Assembly (NCBI GenBank): GCA_951640165.1
Contig: OX621241.1
Location: 13,211,001 to 13,275,000 of the forward strand
DNA length: 64,000 nt
From: Pseudoips prasinana
Taxonomy: Eukaryota; Arthropoda; Insecta; Lepidoptera; Nolidae
Direction: 5' to 3'
A model generated the notes under the pieces. That model was given only the letters and a program-made list of their open reading frames with translations, had not been told where the DNA came from and searched no databases. The stretch's first letter is position 1. Every line of letters starts with the position of its first letter. The translations under genes and the position numbers were made by a program. Positions 33,206 through 44,693 of this stretch are shown here, piece by piece.

Positions 33206-34309
33206 TTATGCTCTTTTTAACATCACAATCGGAAAATTGATGAAAAATAAAAGTTGAAATTGAGGCGAAGGAAACGAAGAGAGATAATTCAGAGCATATG
33301 CTTTAATTGTCTTATCAAATTGAGACGACGTAGAGAAATGTTGATTAATCGAGTTGTTGTCTAAATTTTTAGGAATTGCGTCTTGACGTGATTTTCCAAC
33401 CCCCATTTGGTTAAGAAATTTCCATACTTTAACTGGATCTCCATTTTCTATGGAGCTATGCAAATGTTGGCGTTGTGCATTCCTACACAACTTATTGCAG
33501 TGATTCCTTATCAAAACATATTTATTCCAATTATGCTCATTATTTCGTATCTTGAATTTGCTTTTGGCGGCTGCTTTGCGATTTTGTAAAGATTTAATTC
33601 CTTCAGTGAGCCAAGGAGCAGGTTGATGTTTTAATTTTATAGCTCGTAAAGGAGCATGTTTATCGTACAAATCGATAATCGAGGAGTTGAAAAAATTTAG
33701 TTTTTCATCAATTGAATTTGATGCAAAGAGCGGCGTCCAATCAATATTGTTCGCGTTTTCACGCAGGTTAGCGATATTTATGCCACCAAAACTGCGTTGC
33801 AAAAGAACTTTGGGTTTGGCCTTAGGTGGGCGAACTTTATATGAAAGATAGAGAAGGTCGTGGTATGAAAAGGCATCAGCCGAGCACTGACCGTACTTGG
33901 CAACATGATCAGTAGAAGAAACAAGAACAAGATCAAGTAGCGATGGAGAACAGTTTGGAGAGTTATGTGTAGCACTAAGAGGGAGAAGAGAAAGGTTATT
34001 GGATTCTACCAAAGAAAGAAGCGCAGAAGAGCGGTAGTTTTGTTTAAGAATGCAAGTATTGAAATCACCCATGACTATAGAATGACTGTAAGAATGGATA
34101 AACCTTTGCAAGAGATTACTAAAGGAAGAAAAATAATTGACACGGAGTGAAGGACTATAGTAAACTCCGAGTAATATTTTGGAATGGTGAAGCTCAACTT
34201 CTAGAAAAAGATGCTCGCCAGCATCTGTAGGGGGTGGTTGTGCTGATATATCTAAGATGGAAAAAGAAATGTTAGTGCGGAGATATATGGCAACACCCCC
34301 ACTGTACAC
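33206..34309 (-). pseudogene. Endonuclease C-terminal part and linker of LINE D
   Basis: 367 codons beginning inside the endonuclease (GGVAIYLRTN), after the 5' truncation of the element. Visible motifs are VMGDFNTC and a late SYHD that replaces the usual SDH. The linker region contains APWLTEGI and ends in a frameshift near 33250; the last 15 or so codons of this frame are out of phase with the true protein. The family's N-terminal NIRS and ETWL motifs are absent because of truncation. Confidence 0.8.
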
Positions 34310-34532
34310 TAATAAAATGAAATTGTAGGTAGTTACAGTACTCTTAAACGTCTATTAGGTATGTATTTAGAGCTGATACAAATTTAAATAATTCACCCTA
34401 AGACTTGGGTGCCAAATGAAAAACAAGCCTGAAAAGAGAGGTAGGGCATAGCGTTCATTCGCTCAAAGAGCAGCCCGACTGGGGAAGTACCTCCACCTTA
34501 CAGAAGACATTCCTTAATAATAACATTAATCA

Positions 34533-34722
34533 TTTTAATGTTCTGTTTCCGAGTGTGAGTAAGGTCATTGGGGTGGGGGGAAGAGTCAGCAACACTTGTT
34601 TGCTGACTCTTAAAGACCGGCAACGCACCCACGACACCTCTGGTCTTGCGAGTGTCCATGGGCGGCGGTGATCACTTACCAGGTGACTCACTTGCTCGTT
34701 TGTCGCCCTCTGATGTAAAAAA
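34533..34722 (-). repeat. Dispersed repeat family D, copy 2
   Basis: On the minus strand: GCGACAAACGAGCAAGTGAG, CCTGGTAAGTGATCACCGCC and GGGTGCGTTGCCGGTC. It is partial and shares its start with 28235-28330. Confidence 0.6.
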
Positions 34723-34934
34723 ATAAAAACAAACATATATTATAGTGATAGATAGTATTAGGACTATAATAACGTACCTAAAAAATCAATATATTTGCCA
34801 ACCTATATGTAGAAATCTGAAGTTTCGGTCCACTATTTCAACCCAATCACAACCTCTGGGAAACCGCACGACATATGAACTATTTACTCTTCCTATCATT
34901 TCCTAATGCTATAAAATCATAATAATAATTTGTA

Positions 34935-34970
34935 CAGACAGCCCGCACATCCAGCTACCTTATTTTTTTT
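34935..34970 (+). repeat. Terminal fragment of MITE family E
   Basis: GTACAGACAGCCCGCACATC and CAGCTACC resemble the terminal repeat of the family E MITEs at 35326-35446 and 47989-48130. Only this end is present. Confidence 0.4.
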
Positions 34971-35325
34971 TTACATGACGCGTGCAGTTACCCTGTCGGC
35001 TATTACTGCTTCACCGGACTGTATGTTTTCATACAATGTGTACCTACCTAAATATCTATGTTACTAGAAATAATAATGTATACAACTATATTACTACAAA
35101 CATGTTCTGACTATTTACAAGCGCTTTTTTAAAGTCTACGTGAATAAAAACCTTTTTTATTTTTATTTATAGAAGTGAGCATAGGCTCTAACCGTCTAGC
35201 AAAATACAACTACAAACGAAGTACCCGCGCCGGAGGGCACCCCCTGTGGGGTTCGAACCTCGACTCTGGGCGGTTACTGGCGGGGAGAGGGCGAGAGATC
35301 ATGGTTCTTAGGGATGTTATGTATT

Positions 35326-35446
35326 TGTCAAATTTCTTTTATAGATTTTCAACATTACCACATAAGCATAAGGCATAAGCATAAGGTTCACTTTCTATTG
35401 GGGAAATCTGACAGATTGGGGTAGCTTGATGTGCTGGCGTCTGTAC
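35326..35446 (+). mobile_element. MITE family E, copy with one intact end
   Basis: Shares with 47989-48130 the blocks TTTGTCAAATTTCTTTTATA, GATTTTCAAC, AAGGTTCACTTTC and the end GGGGTAGCTTGATGTGCTGG then CGTCTGTACA. The opposite terminal repeat is lost. A short GCATAAGGCATAAGCATAAG duplication lies in the middle. Confidence 0.6.
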
Positions 35447-35468
35447 ATCTCTTTAATTTTATTGTAAA

Positions 35469-35653
35469 CTAGCTGTGGCCCGCGGTTTTACCCGCAATAA
35501 ACCTTATAAATTATAGCCTATGTGTTAATCCAGAGTGTCAGCTAACTCCATACCAAATTTTATTAAAATCGCTCCAGCCGTTTAGACGTGAAGAAGTAAC
35601 AAACTTACATACTCGCACACTCACAAATTTTCGGCATTATAATGTTAGTAGGA
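35469..35653 (-). mobile_element. Helitron-like non-autonomous element, complete (185 bp)
   Basis: On the minus strand it starts TCCTACTAACATTATAATGC and ends with a GC-rich hairpin (GCGGG, TAAAA, CCGCGG) followed by CCACAGCTAG. The base before TC is A and the base after CTAG is T, the expected A/T insertion site without target duplication. It has no coding capacity and depends on a Rep/helicase element elsewhere. Confidence 0.75.
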
Positions 35654-36063
35654 TGCTTAGTTTCTGTTTTGGTGTGATTTGTGTCGTGTCGTTGTACCTA
35701 TAAACAGTAATGTCTTAAATAAATAAATTATTATTATTTACTCATAAATCCGGCCACCTAGTGTATGTATCAAGTTAAGCTTACTTATTCAATAAACGTA
35801 TTCATCTGACTGACAAGATTCCTACAGCAGGAAAGGAAACTATGTACGGAATTCAAATAAGTAACAAAATATTTCGATATTATTTTGCGAAATAGATCCG
35901 CTCAGTGACTACGCCCTCGGGCTTACTGATTGCCTAAATCATGCCTCCGCTCTATGTAAGCTATTTTCCTTATGCAATAGATATTTACAATGTCAACTGA
36001 AATAATCTTTCACTTTCTTTAAATTCAATCGCGTCGCTACACGAGGTTAAATCCCATATGTGG
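35654..36063. other. No gene seen
   Basis: AT-rich non-coding sequence. Confidence 0.4.
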
Positions 36064-36465
36064 GCAATTATTTAAGTGGCCCACACATAGTTGTTCTGAG
36101 TCTGAGTATAGCTTGTATTCGTGGATTACATGTTTCTAAAATCCTGCTGGAATAGACTATAATTTTTAACCTGTTAGTATCAGAACTACACAACTTAGCA
36201 ATTATTTAAGAGGCCCAAACATAGCTGTTCTGAGCCTGAGTATAGTTTGTATTCGTGGATTACATGTTTCTAAAATCCTGCTGGAATAGACTATAATTTT
36301 TAACCTGTTAGTATCCGAACTACACAACTTAGCAATTATATAAGTGGCCCACACATAGTTGCTCTGCGTCTGAGTATAGTTTGTATTCGTGAATGACATG
36401 GTTCTAAAATCCTGCTGGAATAGACATTAATTTTTAACCTGTTGGTATCAGAACTACACAACTTA
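36064..36465. repeat. 134-bp tandem repeat, three units
   Basis: Units start at 36064, 36198 and 36332, each beginning GCAATTAT and containing GTATTCGTG and TAAAATCCTGCTGGAATAGA. The period of 134 is exact for both steps. The unit resembles part of a SINE S3 body (TTGTTCTGAGTCTGAGTATA), so it may have been amplified from one. The 65-codon minus frame within it is incidental. Confidence 0.85.
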
Positions 36466-36879
36466 GTTCATATTTAAAGTACGAATTTATGTTTCTACTC
36501 GTCGATGAAATAATAGGCATTGCCTATAAATTCTGTTTATTAATCATTAAAATTGATTAAGTTCAATTCCTGGTATCGATATGGAATCCGTCACAATTCG
36601 AGTTTAATATACCTTACTGGTTTATTATGCACTTGTTTACGACTCCCAACAATTCCCGCCGTAATGGCTGCCGCAGGAGATAATAAAAATACAGCGAGTG
36701 CCCACAAAACGACATTCCTATTACCTGTCATTATGTCCCATAAAATACAATGTGATGGTTGTCTATTTATTACCAGTGCCGCCTCAAATTAAAGGGATAC
36801 CCATAGTGAATAGTTTATGCGGGGGGGACCGCAAAACCAATGACCGTTATGTCTATTTTTTTAGATATTAAATTACTAT
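36466..36879. other. No gene seen
   Basis: A 79-codon plus frame (36553-36792) has no recognisable domain. Confidence 0.35.
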
Positions 36880-37137
36880 ATGCATTATTACTTACAATTT
36901 TTACGATGCGCGCGCACACTGACACCTAAATTTAACAGCATGAAGTTAGTTCTAAGTGGTATGAAAATTGATAACTATGTTCAAGTTGTATATTCTAGTA
37001 TTTTTATTTAAATAATATATTTTTGACTAATTTTTATATTTATCGTTAATCACTACTGCATTTTAATTATTTTTTTTCCATACGCCAAAGAAGTATAACT
37101 TCTAACGCGTGTACATAAGTACACAAAGAATATTTTT
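36880..37137 (+). mobile_element. MITE fragment (same family as 23.7 kb)
   Basis: Closely matches 23780-24055, from TTTTTACGATGCGCGCGCAC to the right terminus AAGAAGTATAACTTC and ACGCGTGTACAT. It is truncated at the left and has one 69-base unit. Confidence 0.75.
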
Positions 37138-37376
37138 TTAAACAAGAACCCGTTTGGTTTCATATTGACTGAAATGAAATGAAATGAAAAAGTCATTTAT
37201 TCCGTTAAAACATTACATTTGTGTGGAATCGTCAATTTTTTTTACCCTACCGTGCAGTGCATGACGTGGCAGCTACTGAGAAACACTGCCAGAAAACTCA
37301 GTAGGAATCCTTTTTTTTTAATATTTATTTCTTACATAAAATTACATTGTATTTAAATGTGTTAATTTAGAGCGAC

Positions 37377-38820
37377 TCAATCCCAAGCTGTTTTGTCACT
37401 TAAATAATCAGAAGTTTTGTAGAAAGCCCTGCTACACAATTTGGCTTTTATAATTCTTTTAAACTTATTCATAGACATTTCTCGGATATCATTGGGAAGT
37501 TTGTTATAGAATCTTATACATTGCCCCATAAAAGAGTTACTTACTTTGTGGAGACAGGTGGTGTGTAACACAAAGTTATGCTTATATCTAGTAATTATAT
37601 TATGAGTATCACTCCTTTTACAGAAGGAGTCTTTATATTTATGTATATAAATTAGATTGTCATATATATACTGACATGCCACAGTCAGAATGTTAATCAA
37701 TTTAAACTTCTCTCTCAAAGATTCTCGCGGACCAAGTTTATATATCGCTCTTACAGCTCTTTTTTGCAATACAAATATGGTGTTAATGTCCGCAGCGCTA
37801 CCCCAGAGAAGAATTCCATAGGACATTATACTATGAAAATAACTGAAATAAACCATTCTAGCTGTATCCACATCAGTAAGCCGTCTTATAGTTTTAACAG
37901 CATATGCAGCAGAACTTAATTTGCCTGATAGTTTTTCTATTTGTGGGCCCTATTGTAGTTTTGAATCAATTGTGATACCCAAGAACACAGTTGACTCAAC
38001 AGGGGTCAATCCAGCTCCATTAAGCTGTACATTGGTAGCCACCTGTTTCACATTAGGTGTAGAGAATTTGATGACTTTACTTTTCTTGTCATTTAGCAAA
38101 AGATTATTAGCATTAAACCAATGAACAATTTTAGAGATTGCGTCATTTAATTCGTCGAAATTGCGTAATTGTCGATTTATTTTAAACGTCAATGAAGTAT
38201 CATCCGCAAACAAAACAATCTCATGTTTATCCCTTACATAGTAGGGTAAGTCATTAATATAGATTAAAAATAAGAATGGGCCGAGAATCGATCCCTGTGG
38301 AACGCCCATTACCACTGGGGATCCCGCAGATTTGTTACCATTTATATCGACCTTCTGAATTCCTTTGCCCAAGTAAGAAGTCAAAAGTTCGAGAGCCTTG
38401 TTCCTGATACCGTAGTGGTGTAGTTTCCTGACAAGAGTGTCATGATGAACACAATCAAATGCTTTGGACAAATCGCAAAAAATACCTAATGCATCCTGCG
38501 AGTCCTCCCAAGCTGCGAATATACTTTTTAACAGATTGACTCCTGCATCTATAGTTGAACAACCCTTCGTGAATCCAAACTGTTTCCGTTGAAGTAAATT
38601 ATGTATATTAAAGTGACTGAGCAACTGGCTAAGCATTAGCTTTTCAAATATTTTACTTAGAGTGGGCAATACGGAAACAGGTCGGAAATTTGAAGGATCT
38701 GAAGTATCACCAGCTTTAAACAATGGAATAATTTTGCTATACTTCATCAAGTCAGGAAATACGCCAGATGCGACACAGCAATTGAACACAGCAGCTAGAT
38801 GTGGGGCGATTATAGTTATA
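37377..38820 (-). pseudogene. Reverse transcriptase part of LINE C
   Basis: One reading frame with a single in-frame TAG at about 37948, where a Trp codon is expected (KLQ-stop-GPQIEKL), so one point mutation separates the two open parts (37950-38820 and 37377-37947). Motifs: FRPVSVLPTLSKIFE, GIFCDLSKAFD, MGVPQGSILGP and FADD. The thumb/C-terminal part includes VFLGITIDSKLQ, YGILLWGSAADI and LQKRAVRAIYKL. The frame is also open from 38820 to 38966, but those 49 or so codons come from the inserted element, not the LINE. Confidence 0.85.
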
Positions 38821-38969
38821 TTTCGTCGCTGCATCCTCGAGATTTTCATATTACACAGTAGTACACTCTTCAATGTACTGGACATCGAACACTTTTTAGA
38901 GCTTGCAACATTAAAAAGACAAAATGTCAACGTCATTTTGCCGCCGCCACCTGGATGACACCTCATTCG
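38821..38969 (+). repeat. Left terminal inverted repeat of the 5.35-kb element
   Basis: Starts TTTCGTCGCTGCATCC and continues GAGATTTTCATATTACACAG, to GGATGACACCTCATTC at about 38966. Its reverse complement is 43975-44100 plus the terminal differences. Read on the minus strand it is open for about 50 codons (MRCHPGGGGKMTLTFCLFNV...), the same reading as in the right repeat. Confidence 0.8.
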
Positions 38970-41241
38970 CTTTTCGTGTTGGGCATCGAAACATCAATTC
39001 TTTTTATTTTATTTTATTTTCAGTAAACAAGTGTTATAATTATATTATAGTGACATTTAATGTGAATTACTGTATTGGCCTATAAAAATGGGCTAGTTTA
39101 AGTTCACGAAGAAGGAATATGAAGAAAAATTTGGTGCCGATTGAATCTACGCAAATGCCGAGTGTCAGCAAAAAATGTAAGTACATACTTACTCTCCAGC
39201 AAATATACAACATATTGAATCTTAAGGTGACCGACGGTTACAACGATGCTATCATTTTATTTTATTACCAATTATGATTACATTACACTCCCCTGGCAAA
39301 CAGGCGTGAGTCTATGAATAATTAGATTTTAGTTTTACTAGCTGAATGTTTTCTGGCATTATTAGATTATTCTAACCTATTTTACAGTTAGCCATTCTAT
39401 GGAATAAGATCTGCCCTTTGTGTCAGATAGTACAAGCCCTGTTTTTACAACAGGTATGTACCTGTTGTAAAACCCTAATAATTACAATGCCCTGTTTGGG
39501 TTAAAATCATATGTAGTTGTGATGATTTATTATTTACAACCTGATTATATACTTACAAAACTAACCTAGATATCTGCCACGTGTTCTCTGAACAATGGGG
39601 GCAAATTATAATGGACGCACTTAGCAAGGAGAATACAGGACTGAATCCTGAAATAGAAAATTTTCAGTTCCAGGAATTCATTAATGCTATAGAGGTTATT
39701 TTCATTCAACCATTCAAATAGCTTAATTCTAAATAATCTGCAATGTAGTTTCTATTTAGATTAGTAGGTAACAGAAACGTACGCAAATAGCCAGAATGCT
39801 TTTATTATATTTGATTAACCAAGTACACGTACAACTCAAGTACAAGTCCCGATGTTGATCCCGTCTACTTCTAGAACATGTATTAGTAACATGGGTTACC
39901 AGTATAGCGAATATGTGATTGATTTGCTACTTTTGCAGACATGGTTTTTTTCAGTTAAGTTGACTGTGATTGTTGTAAGAAACCTGTATAAAATAGAATT
40001 CGTTTATGGTACACGTGTATTAGTTTTGTTTGATATCCAGTATAAGAGAAAATGTTGTTCATTGCTTGTCTATCAATTTGAAATGGTATTAGTCACTACT
40101 ATGCTACGTAACTAAGTAGCTGTAAATATTGGATCTATTAATTTGAATATTATAAGTTAATTATACAGTATATTATATACATAATAACAATAAATAAATG
40201 TCTTGCCATCTCATCGCAGACTGGGCAGAACCAGTACTGTTGTCATAGTGGGGCCAACAGACAACTGATAAATATACTTGTATATCAGTAATTACATACA
40301 AATTATAGATAAATTGCACCCAGGTACGGAACTAATAATCGTGCTAATCGAACAAATATTAAAATTAAATTTAAGATTATCGTGTAGTTCCTTATTTTGA
40401 TACGGTTAGTCCTATTGTTAGATGCATACATATATTTACTTTAATTTAGTATGCTATGTTTAGCAGAGAGATCGGGCTCCCCAGATCTAGAAGACAAGTT
40501 CAGGCCTACTTTTTAAATTAAAAATGACCTTGATATATTTACTGGAAGAAGGATTCTAACGCGTTCAATATAAATGTTTACCCTTAATTAGAAATAGGTA
40601 CTTTTTCTTTTGCTTGTTTCCTCCATTTTTCACCAATTTTAAAATGATTATGCAAGATAATAGACAACCTGGCAGTAGATATTATTGTCGTTCCTCACTC
40701 GCCTAGTGAGATGTGAATCTAACATAATAGTGTGGCAAAGCCAATAAAGAGGCCTTTTTTTGTAACAAGCACTCAAAATGGAGACAATTGAATTAATGAT
40801 TGCATCTCTGTCAATAAAACGATAACGACACAGCGTTTATAATTTATGGAAATTTGGTCATAATAATAACATTGATGATAAAAAAAAAAAAAAAAATTAA
40901 ATCCTGTAGCATTAAACTTCATTACATAACAGGAGCTAATTTCTCATCTGAAAATACATTCCGTTCAGCACTTTCTCCCATATTGAATAAACGATTTCGT
41001 TTATATGCTAATATCAGGATATGGCTTATAGGTATTTACAAAACTCAATACTGTGGTACTTATTTGTGAGTAGATGGTACCCAAACGCAGAAATACCATT
41101 GACAACTAAATAATAATAATAATAAAAAAAAAAAAAAAAACATTATAGCACCTGTTGTGCTACCAATGTTCTTACATTCACTTCTAAAACCATATTTATT
41201 TGCAAATAAATCGTTGAATTTGACTTTATTATAATGTATGT
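38970..41241. other. Interior of the 5.35-kb element, no gene seen
   Basis: AT-rich. A pyrimidine-rich TTTTATTTTATTTTCAG near 39004-39022 looks like a 3' splice site. A perfect palindrome lies at 39443-39472. A degenerate SINE-like stretch on the minus strand (about 40215-40345) has CAGACAACTGATAAATATAC and ATAAATTGCACCCAGG, resembling S2. Short A runs occur near 40881 and 41125. No frame longer than 87 codons and no domains. Confidence 0.5.
39443..39472. repeat. Perfect palindrome, 14-bp arms
   Basis: TTTTACAACAGGTA, spacer TG, then its exact complement. Confidence 0.85.
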
Positions 41242-42716
41242 TTTAAAGAGTCGTGATGTGATTACGACCGAATATACGAATACCACACCAATATAATTAT
41301 TGAACCATGATGGCATTACGGTTATTTACTCACATATGTATTGTAGCCTAAGCTGGCATCTAAAAATATATATATATTAAAGAGTAGTGATGCGAATATA
41401 ATTATTGAACCGTAATGCGATTACGGTCATTTACTCACATATGTATGTGTTTTGTCTGACGCGGTTTAGCAGAGGGTTTGCTGGCGTTTAAAAATGTATA
41501 TTTTTAAGAATCGTGATGTGATTACGACCGAATATACGAATACCATACCAATATACTTATTGAACCATGATGCGATTACGGTCATTTACTCACATATGTA
41601 TGTGTTTTATCTGACGCAGATTAGCAAAAAGTTTTTCTGGCGTTGAAAATGTATATTTTAAAGAGTCGTGATGCGATTACGACCAAATATACGAATACCA
41701 TACCAATATACTTATTGAACCGTGATGCGATTACGGTCATTTACTCACATATGTATGTGTTTTATCTGACGCAGATTAGCTGAGGGTTTTCTGGCGTCTA
41801 AAAATGTATATTTTATAGAGTCGTGATGCGATTACGACCGAATATACGAATACCATACCAATATACTTATTGAACCGTGATGCGATTATGGTCATTCACT
41901 CATAATTATATGTATTGTATTTGATGTAGATAATGAATTTGAGCATTCATTTTCATCAAATCTGTGAATAAGCTCCGTCATATCGATACCGTTGGTCAAG
42001 ATTAATACCCATAAAATTAAAGAGTCATGATTTGATTACCGAATATACTAATAATATAATATTATTTCTGAACCATGATGCGATTACGGTCACTTACTCG
42101 CATAATAATATGTATTTTTCCTGATACAGATAATGAATCTGAACACTCATATTTATTTAATCAGTGAATACGCTCCGTCCGTCCGTCCTTGGTATAGTTG
42201 GTTAAAGCTAATACGGATTATATTAAATAGCCGCGATGCTATTACGACCGAATATACGAACACCATATATAATATAATATCAATATTATTTCTGAACCAT
42301 GAAGCGATTATAGTCACTTCCTCATATATGCATTTTTTTACTAATGCAGATAATGTATCTGAGTATTCATTTTCATTAAATCTTGGAATAGGCTCCGTCG
42401 TATTCATACTGTTCATCAAAGCTAATACCTATAAAATTAAAGAGTCGTGATTCGATAATGACCGAATATACGAACACATTACCCAATATAATTATTGAAC
42501 CATGATGTGATTATGGTCACTTACTCGCATATTAATATGTATTTTTTTTCTGATACAGATAAAGTATCTCAGCATTCATTTTCATTAAATCTTAGAATAC
42601 GTACCGTCGTAACGTTGGTCAAGGCTAATACGCATAAAATTAAAGAATCTTGATTCGATAACGACCAAATATACAAACATCATAACAATATAATTTCTGA
42701 ACCGTGATGCGATCCT
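41242..42716. repeat. Satellite-like tandem array, about nine diverged units
   Basis: Units recur at about 41249, 41393, 41509, 41664, 41819, 42023, 42229, 42443 and 42645. Each starts near AGTCGTGATGCGATTACGAC and contains a related second block GAACCGTGATGCGATTACGG about 60 bases later, so the unit is itself a two-block repeat. The period is about 155 in the first half (with shortened units) and about 202-214 in the second half, where an extra segment with CATTCATTTTCAT and GGCTCCGTCGTA or variants appears. Units are imperfect and without unique spacers, so this is not a CRISPR array. Confidence 0.85.
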
Positions 42717-43278
42717 TGGTTTAGTCGAAAACCATCCAATGATATTGCTTGATCCATAGTTCAACTGTTGTTTAGTTTTAGACTTCGTTTTTAAATAAGG
42801 GTGATAAATTTAATGTATATTTTATTTTATGTGATTAATGCATCTGAACATTCATATTTAGCAAATTAGGGTATACGCTCCATTGTCGCCGAATAATATT
42901 GACCCGATTACACATACTCTTGATAATGTTGTCGCTATGCAGGATCCTACCGCTGATATTGCTACCCCGACCAAATAATCTAATAAAGATGAACTCTCAG
43001 CACCCGAGCTTTGGCCGCAGGCCTTTTGGGATGCCTTAAGTGTATCAAAAATTAAAAGTTGTCATTTATGAACCTAAGATAAGAGACGTTGTTTCAAATA
43101 TTAGGAATAACGATTCCAATATTTAAAATTCTTGTAAGCGAGGCCTCAATCGCATCTAATTCTTTTATCACAATTAGAAGGAGATATGCCCAGGGAAAAC
43201 CCTGATAGCATACATAGAACTAATAGGACCGTTTAGAGACAAGTCTATCGCAGAAAGGTTAATTCTGACCACAATAAA

Positions 43279-43391
<113 letters not shown>

Positions 43392-43728
43392 ACAACGCAA
43401 CTGTGTCCACAATCAGCCGCTGTATCCAGCAAGTATTGCAAGAGAGCGGATATTGACGCAAGCGTATACTCTGCGCATAGCGCTCGCCACGCAGAGACGT
43501 CCGTCGATGCGTTTCCATTGAAGTGATTAGGAAGGCAGCAGGATGGTCATGAAATTCCCACGGATTTAGTAAATTTTATGACAGATCGAATAATGATCCT
43601 GTATTTAAAAATTCCAGTTGATTATGGTTAAGTATAGTTAAAAATGATTAAGTTAATAAGATAAAGTAAATTATTGCATGTATTAATTCGTTTATGGGTA
43701 TTGGTTCAATACTCTTACTAACGATTTC

Positions 43729-43866
43729 CCTAAAGCTCTAAACATCTACTGTGTAATATGAAAATCTCGAGGATGCAGCGACGAAATATAATTGAAGGTT
43801 AAACAAACTTACCTTAAGTGAAGTTTGACCATAATTATATGAGTCGCTGCATCCGAAGAGATTTTC
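43729..43866 (-). repeat. Fused ends of the 5.35-kb element, inverted, joined by TATA
   Basis: 43746-43786 is the reverse complement of the first 41 bases of the left end (38821-38861), and homology reaches back to about 43729 across a gap. TATA follows at 43787-43790. Then 43791-43866 is the exact reverse complement of the last 76 bases of the right end (44095-44170). Read on the minus strand the order is right end, TATA, left end: a tail-to-head junction as in a circle or a tandem pair. Confidence 0.8.
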
Positions 43867-43974
43867 GATCCCTCCCTCCCTTAAAGTATTCTTTGAATAC
43901 TTTCTTCCCGTTATTTGCTTTTAATGCTTTGCCTTTAGTGAAATCTTAAGTAGATGCTGTGTTACTCTGAAAAG

Positions 43975-44170
43975 AATGAGGTGTCATCCAGGTGGCGGCG
44001 GCAAAATGACGTTGACATTTTGTCTTTTTAATGTTGCAAGCTCTAAAAAGTGTTCGATGTCCAGTACATTGAAGAGTGTACTACTGTGTAATATGAAAAT
44101 CTCTTCGGATGCAGCGACTCATATAATTATGGTCAAACTTCACTTAAGGTAAGTTTGTTTAACCTTCAAT
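43975..44170 (-). repeat. Right terminal inverted repeat of the 5.35-kb element
   Basis: On the plus strand runs from GAATGAGGTGTCATCC through ACTACTGTGTAATATGAAAA to TCTTCGGATGCAGCGACTCA, then ends GTTTAACCTTCAAT just before TATA. It includes a plus-strand frame opening ATGAGGTGTCATCCAGG and leading to CTTAAG-GTAAGT. Confidence 0.8.
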
Positions 44171-44693
44171 TATAATTGATGAAATAGTCTTAACAGATAT
44201 ACCCCACAGATCCCTAGTGTTTTTCATATTAATACTTTTGAAAGCATTCAAAATATCTTTAGGGTTAACCACCGAGAATTCAAAATCTGTGTCACACTTC
44301 TCTACGCTTTGCTGGAGTATTAGCTCAGCAGATACAGAAGAAGACGCGAGTAATTTGGTAACATCGATTGGAACATTAGAAAAATATTTTTCAAACTCAG
44401 TCGCAACTTCTAAATCGCTTTTAATGTCAACATTATTTATTCTTAGATTAAAATCACGACTACGTATTTTTTTCCTACCCGTCTCAGTATTAATAATCTT
44501 CCAGGTAGTTTTAATAATATTTGTCGATTTTTTTATAATATTTTTTAAGTACAACGATTTAGCAATGGAACAGGCTCTTCGAAAGGTTTTGGCATATTGT
44601 TTTACATGTTCTAGAAAAGCCGTATTTTGATTATAGGATCTTTCTTCATACAATTTATATAAATGATTGCGACTTTTATAAATTCCTGGAGTT
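44171..44693 (-). pseudogene. Linker region between endonuclease and reverse transcriptase, LINE C
   Basis: The open frame from about 44690 down to the insertion junction reads PGIYKSRNHLYKLYEERSY at its start, typical of the linker before the reverse transcriptase in this clade. It ends DLWGISVKTISSII, which lines up with the frame resuming at 38820. The last three codons before the stop (IEG) belong to the inserted element. 5'-truncated, so no endonuclease motifs remain. Confidence 0.8.

Larger units (their letters stand above)
31351..34318 (-). mobile_element. Non-LTR retrotransposon D, 5'-truncated
   Basis: Minus-strand LINE with part of the endonuclease, the full reverse transcriptase, and a 3' UTR ending CAATAAAGAGTTATCTATCT at about 31365. 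A related 3' end lies at 62257-62385 on the minus strand. The octamer GAAATTGT occurs at 31343-31350 and 34319-34326 and may be the target-site duplication, although an ATCT tail end slightly further in is also possible. The N-terminal third of the endonuclease and any ORF1 are missing. CR1/Jockey-lineage; family not resolved. Confidence 0.8.

Noticed and set aside
37950..38966. LINE C reverse transcriptase starting at 38966 (MRCHPGGGGK)
   Set aside because: The first 49 or so codons are the terminal repeat of the inserted 5.35-kb element read through in frame; the same sequence occurs at 43975 outside the LINE.
41242..42716. Possible CRISPR array
   Set aside because: The repeats are long, imperfect, contiguous and without unique spacers, and the genome is an insect's. 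It is a tandem satellite-like array.
44217..44630. 137-codon plus-strand frame
   Set aside because: Antisense to the LINE C linker region, which matches its family on the minus strand.
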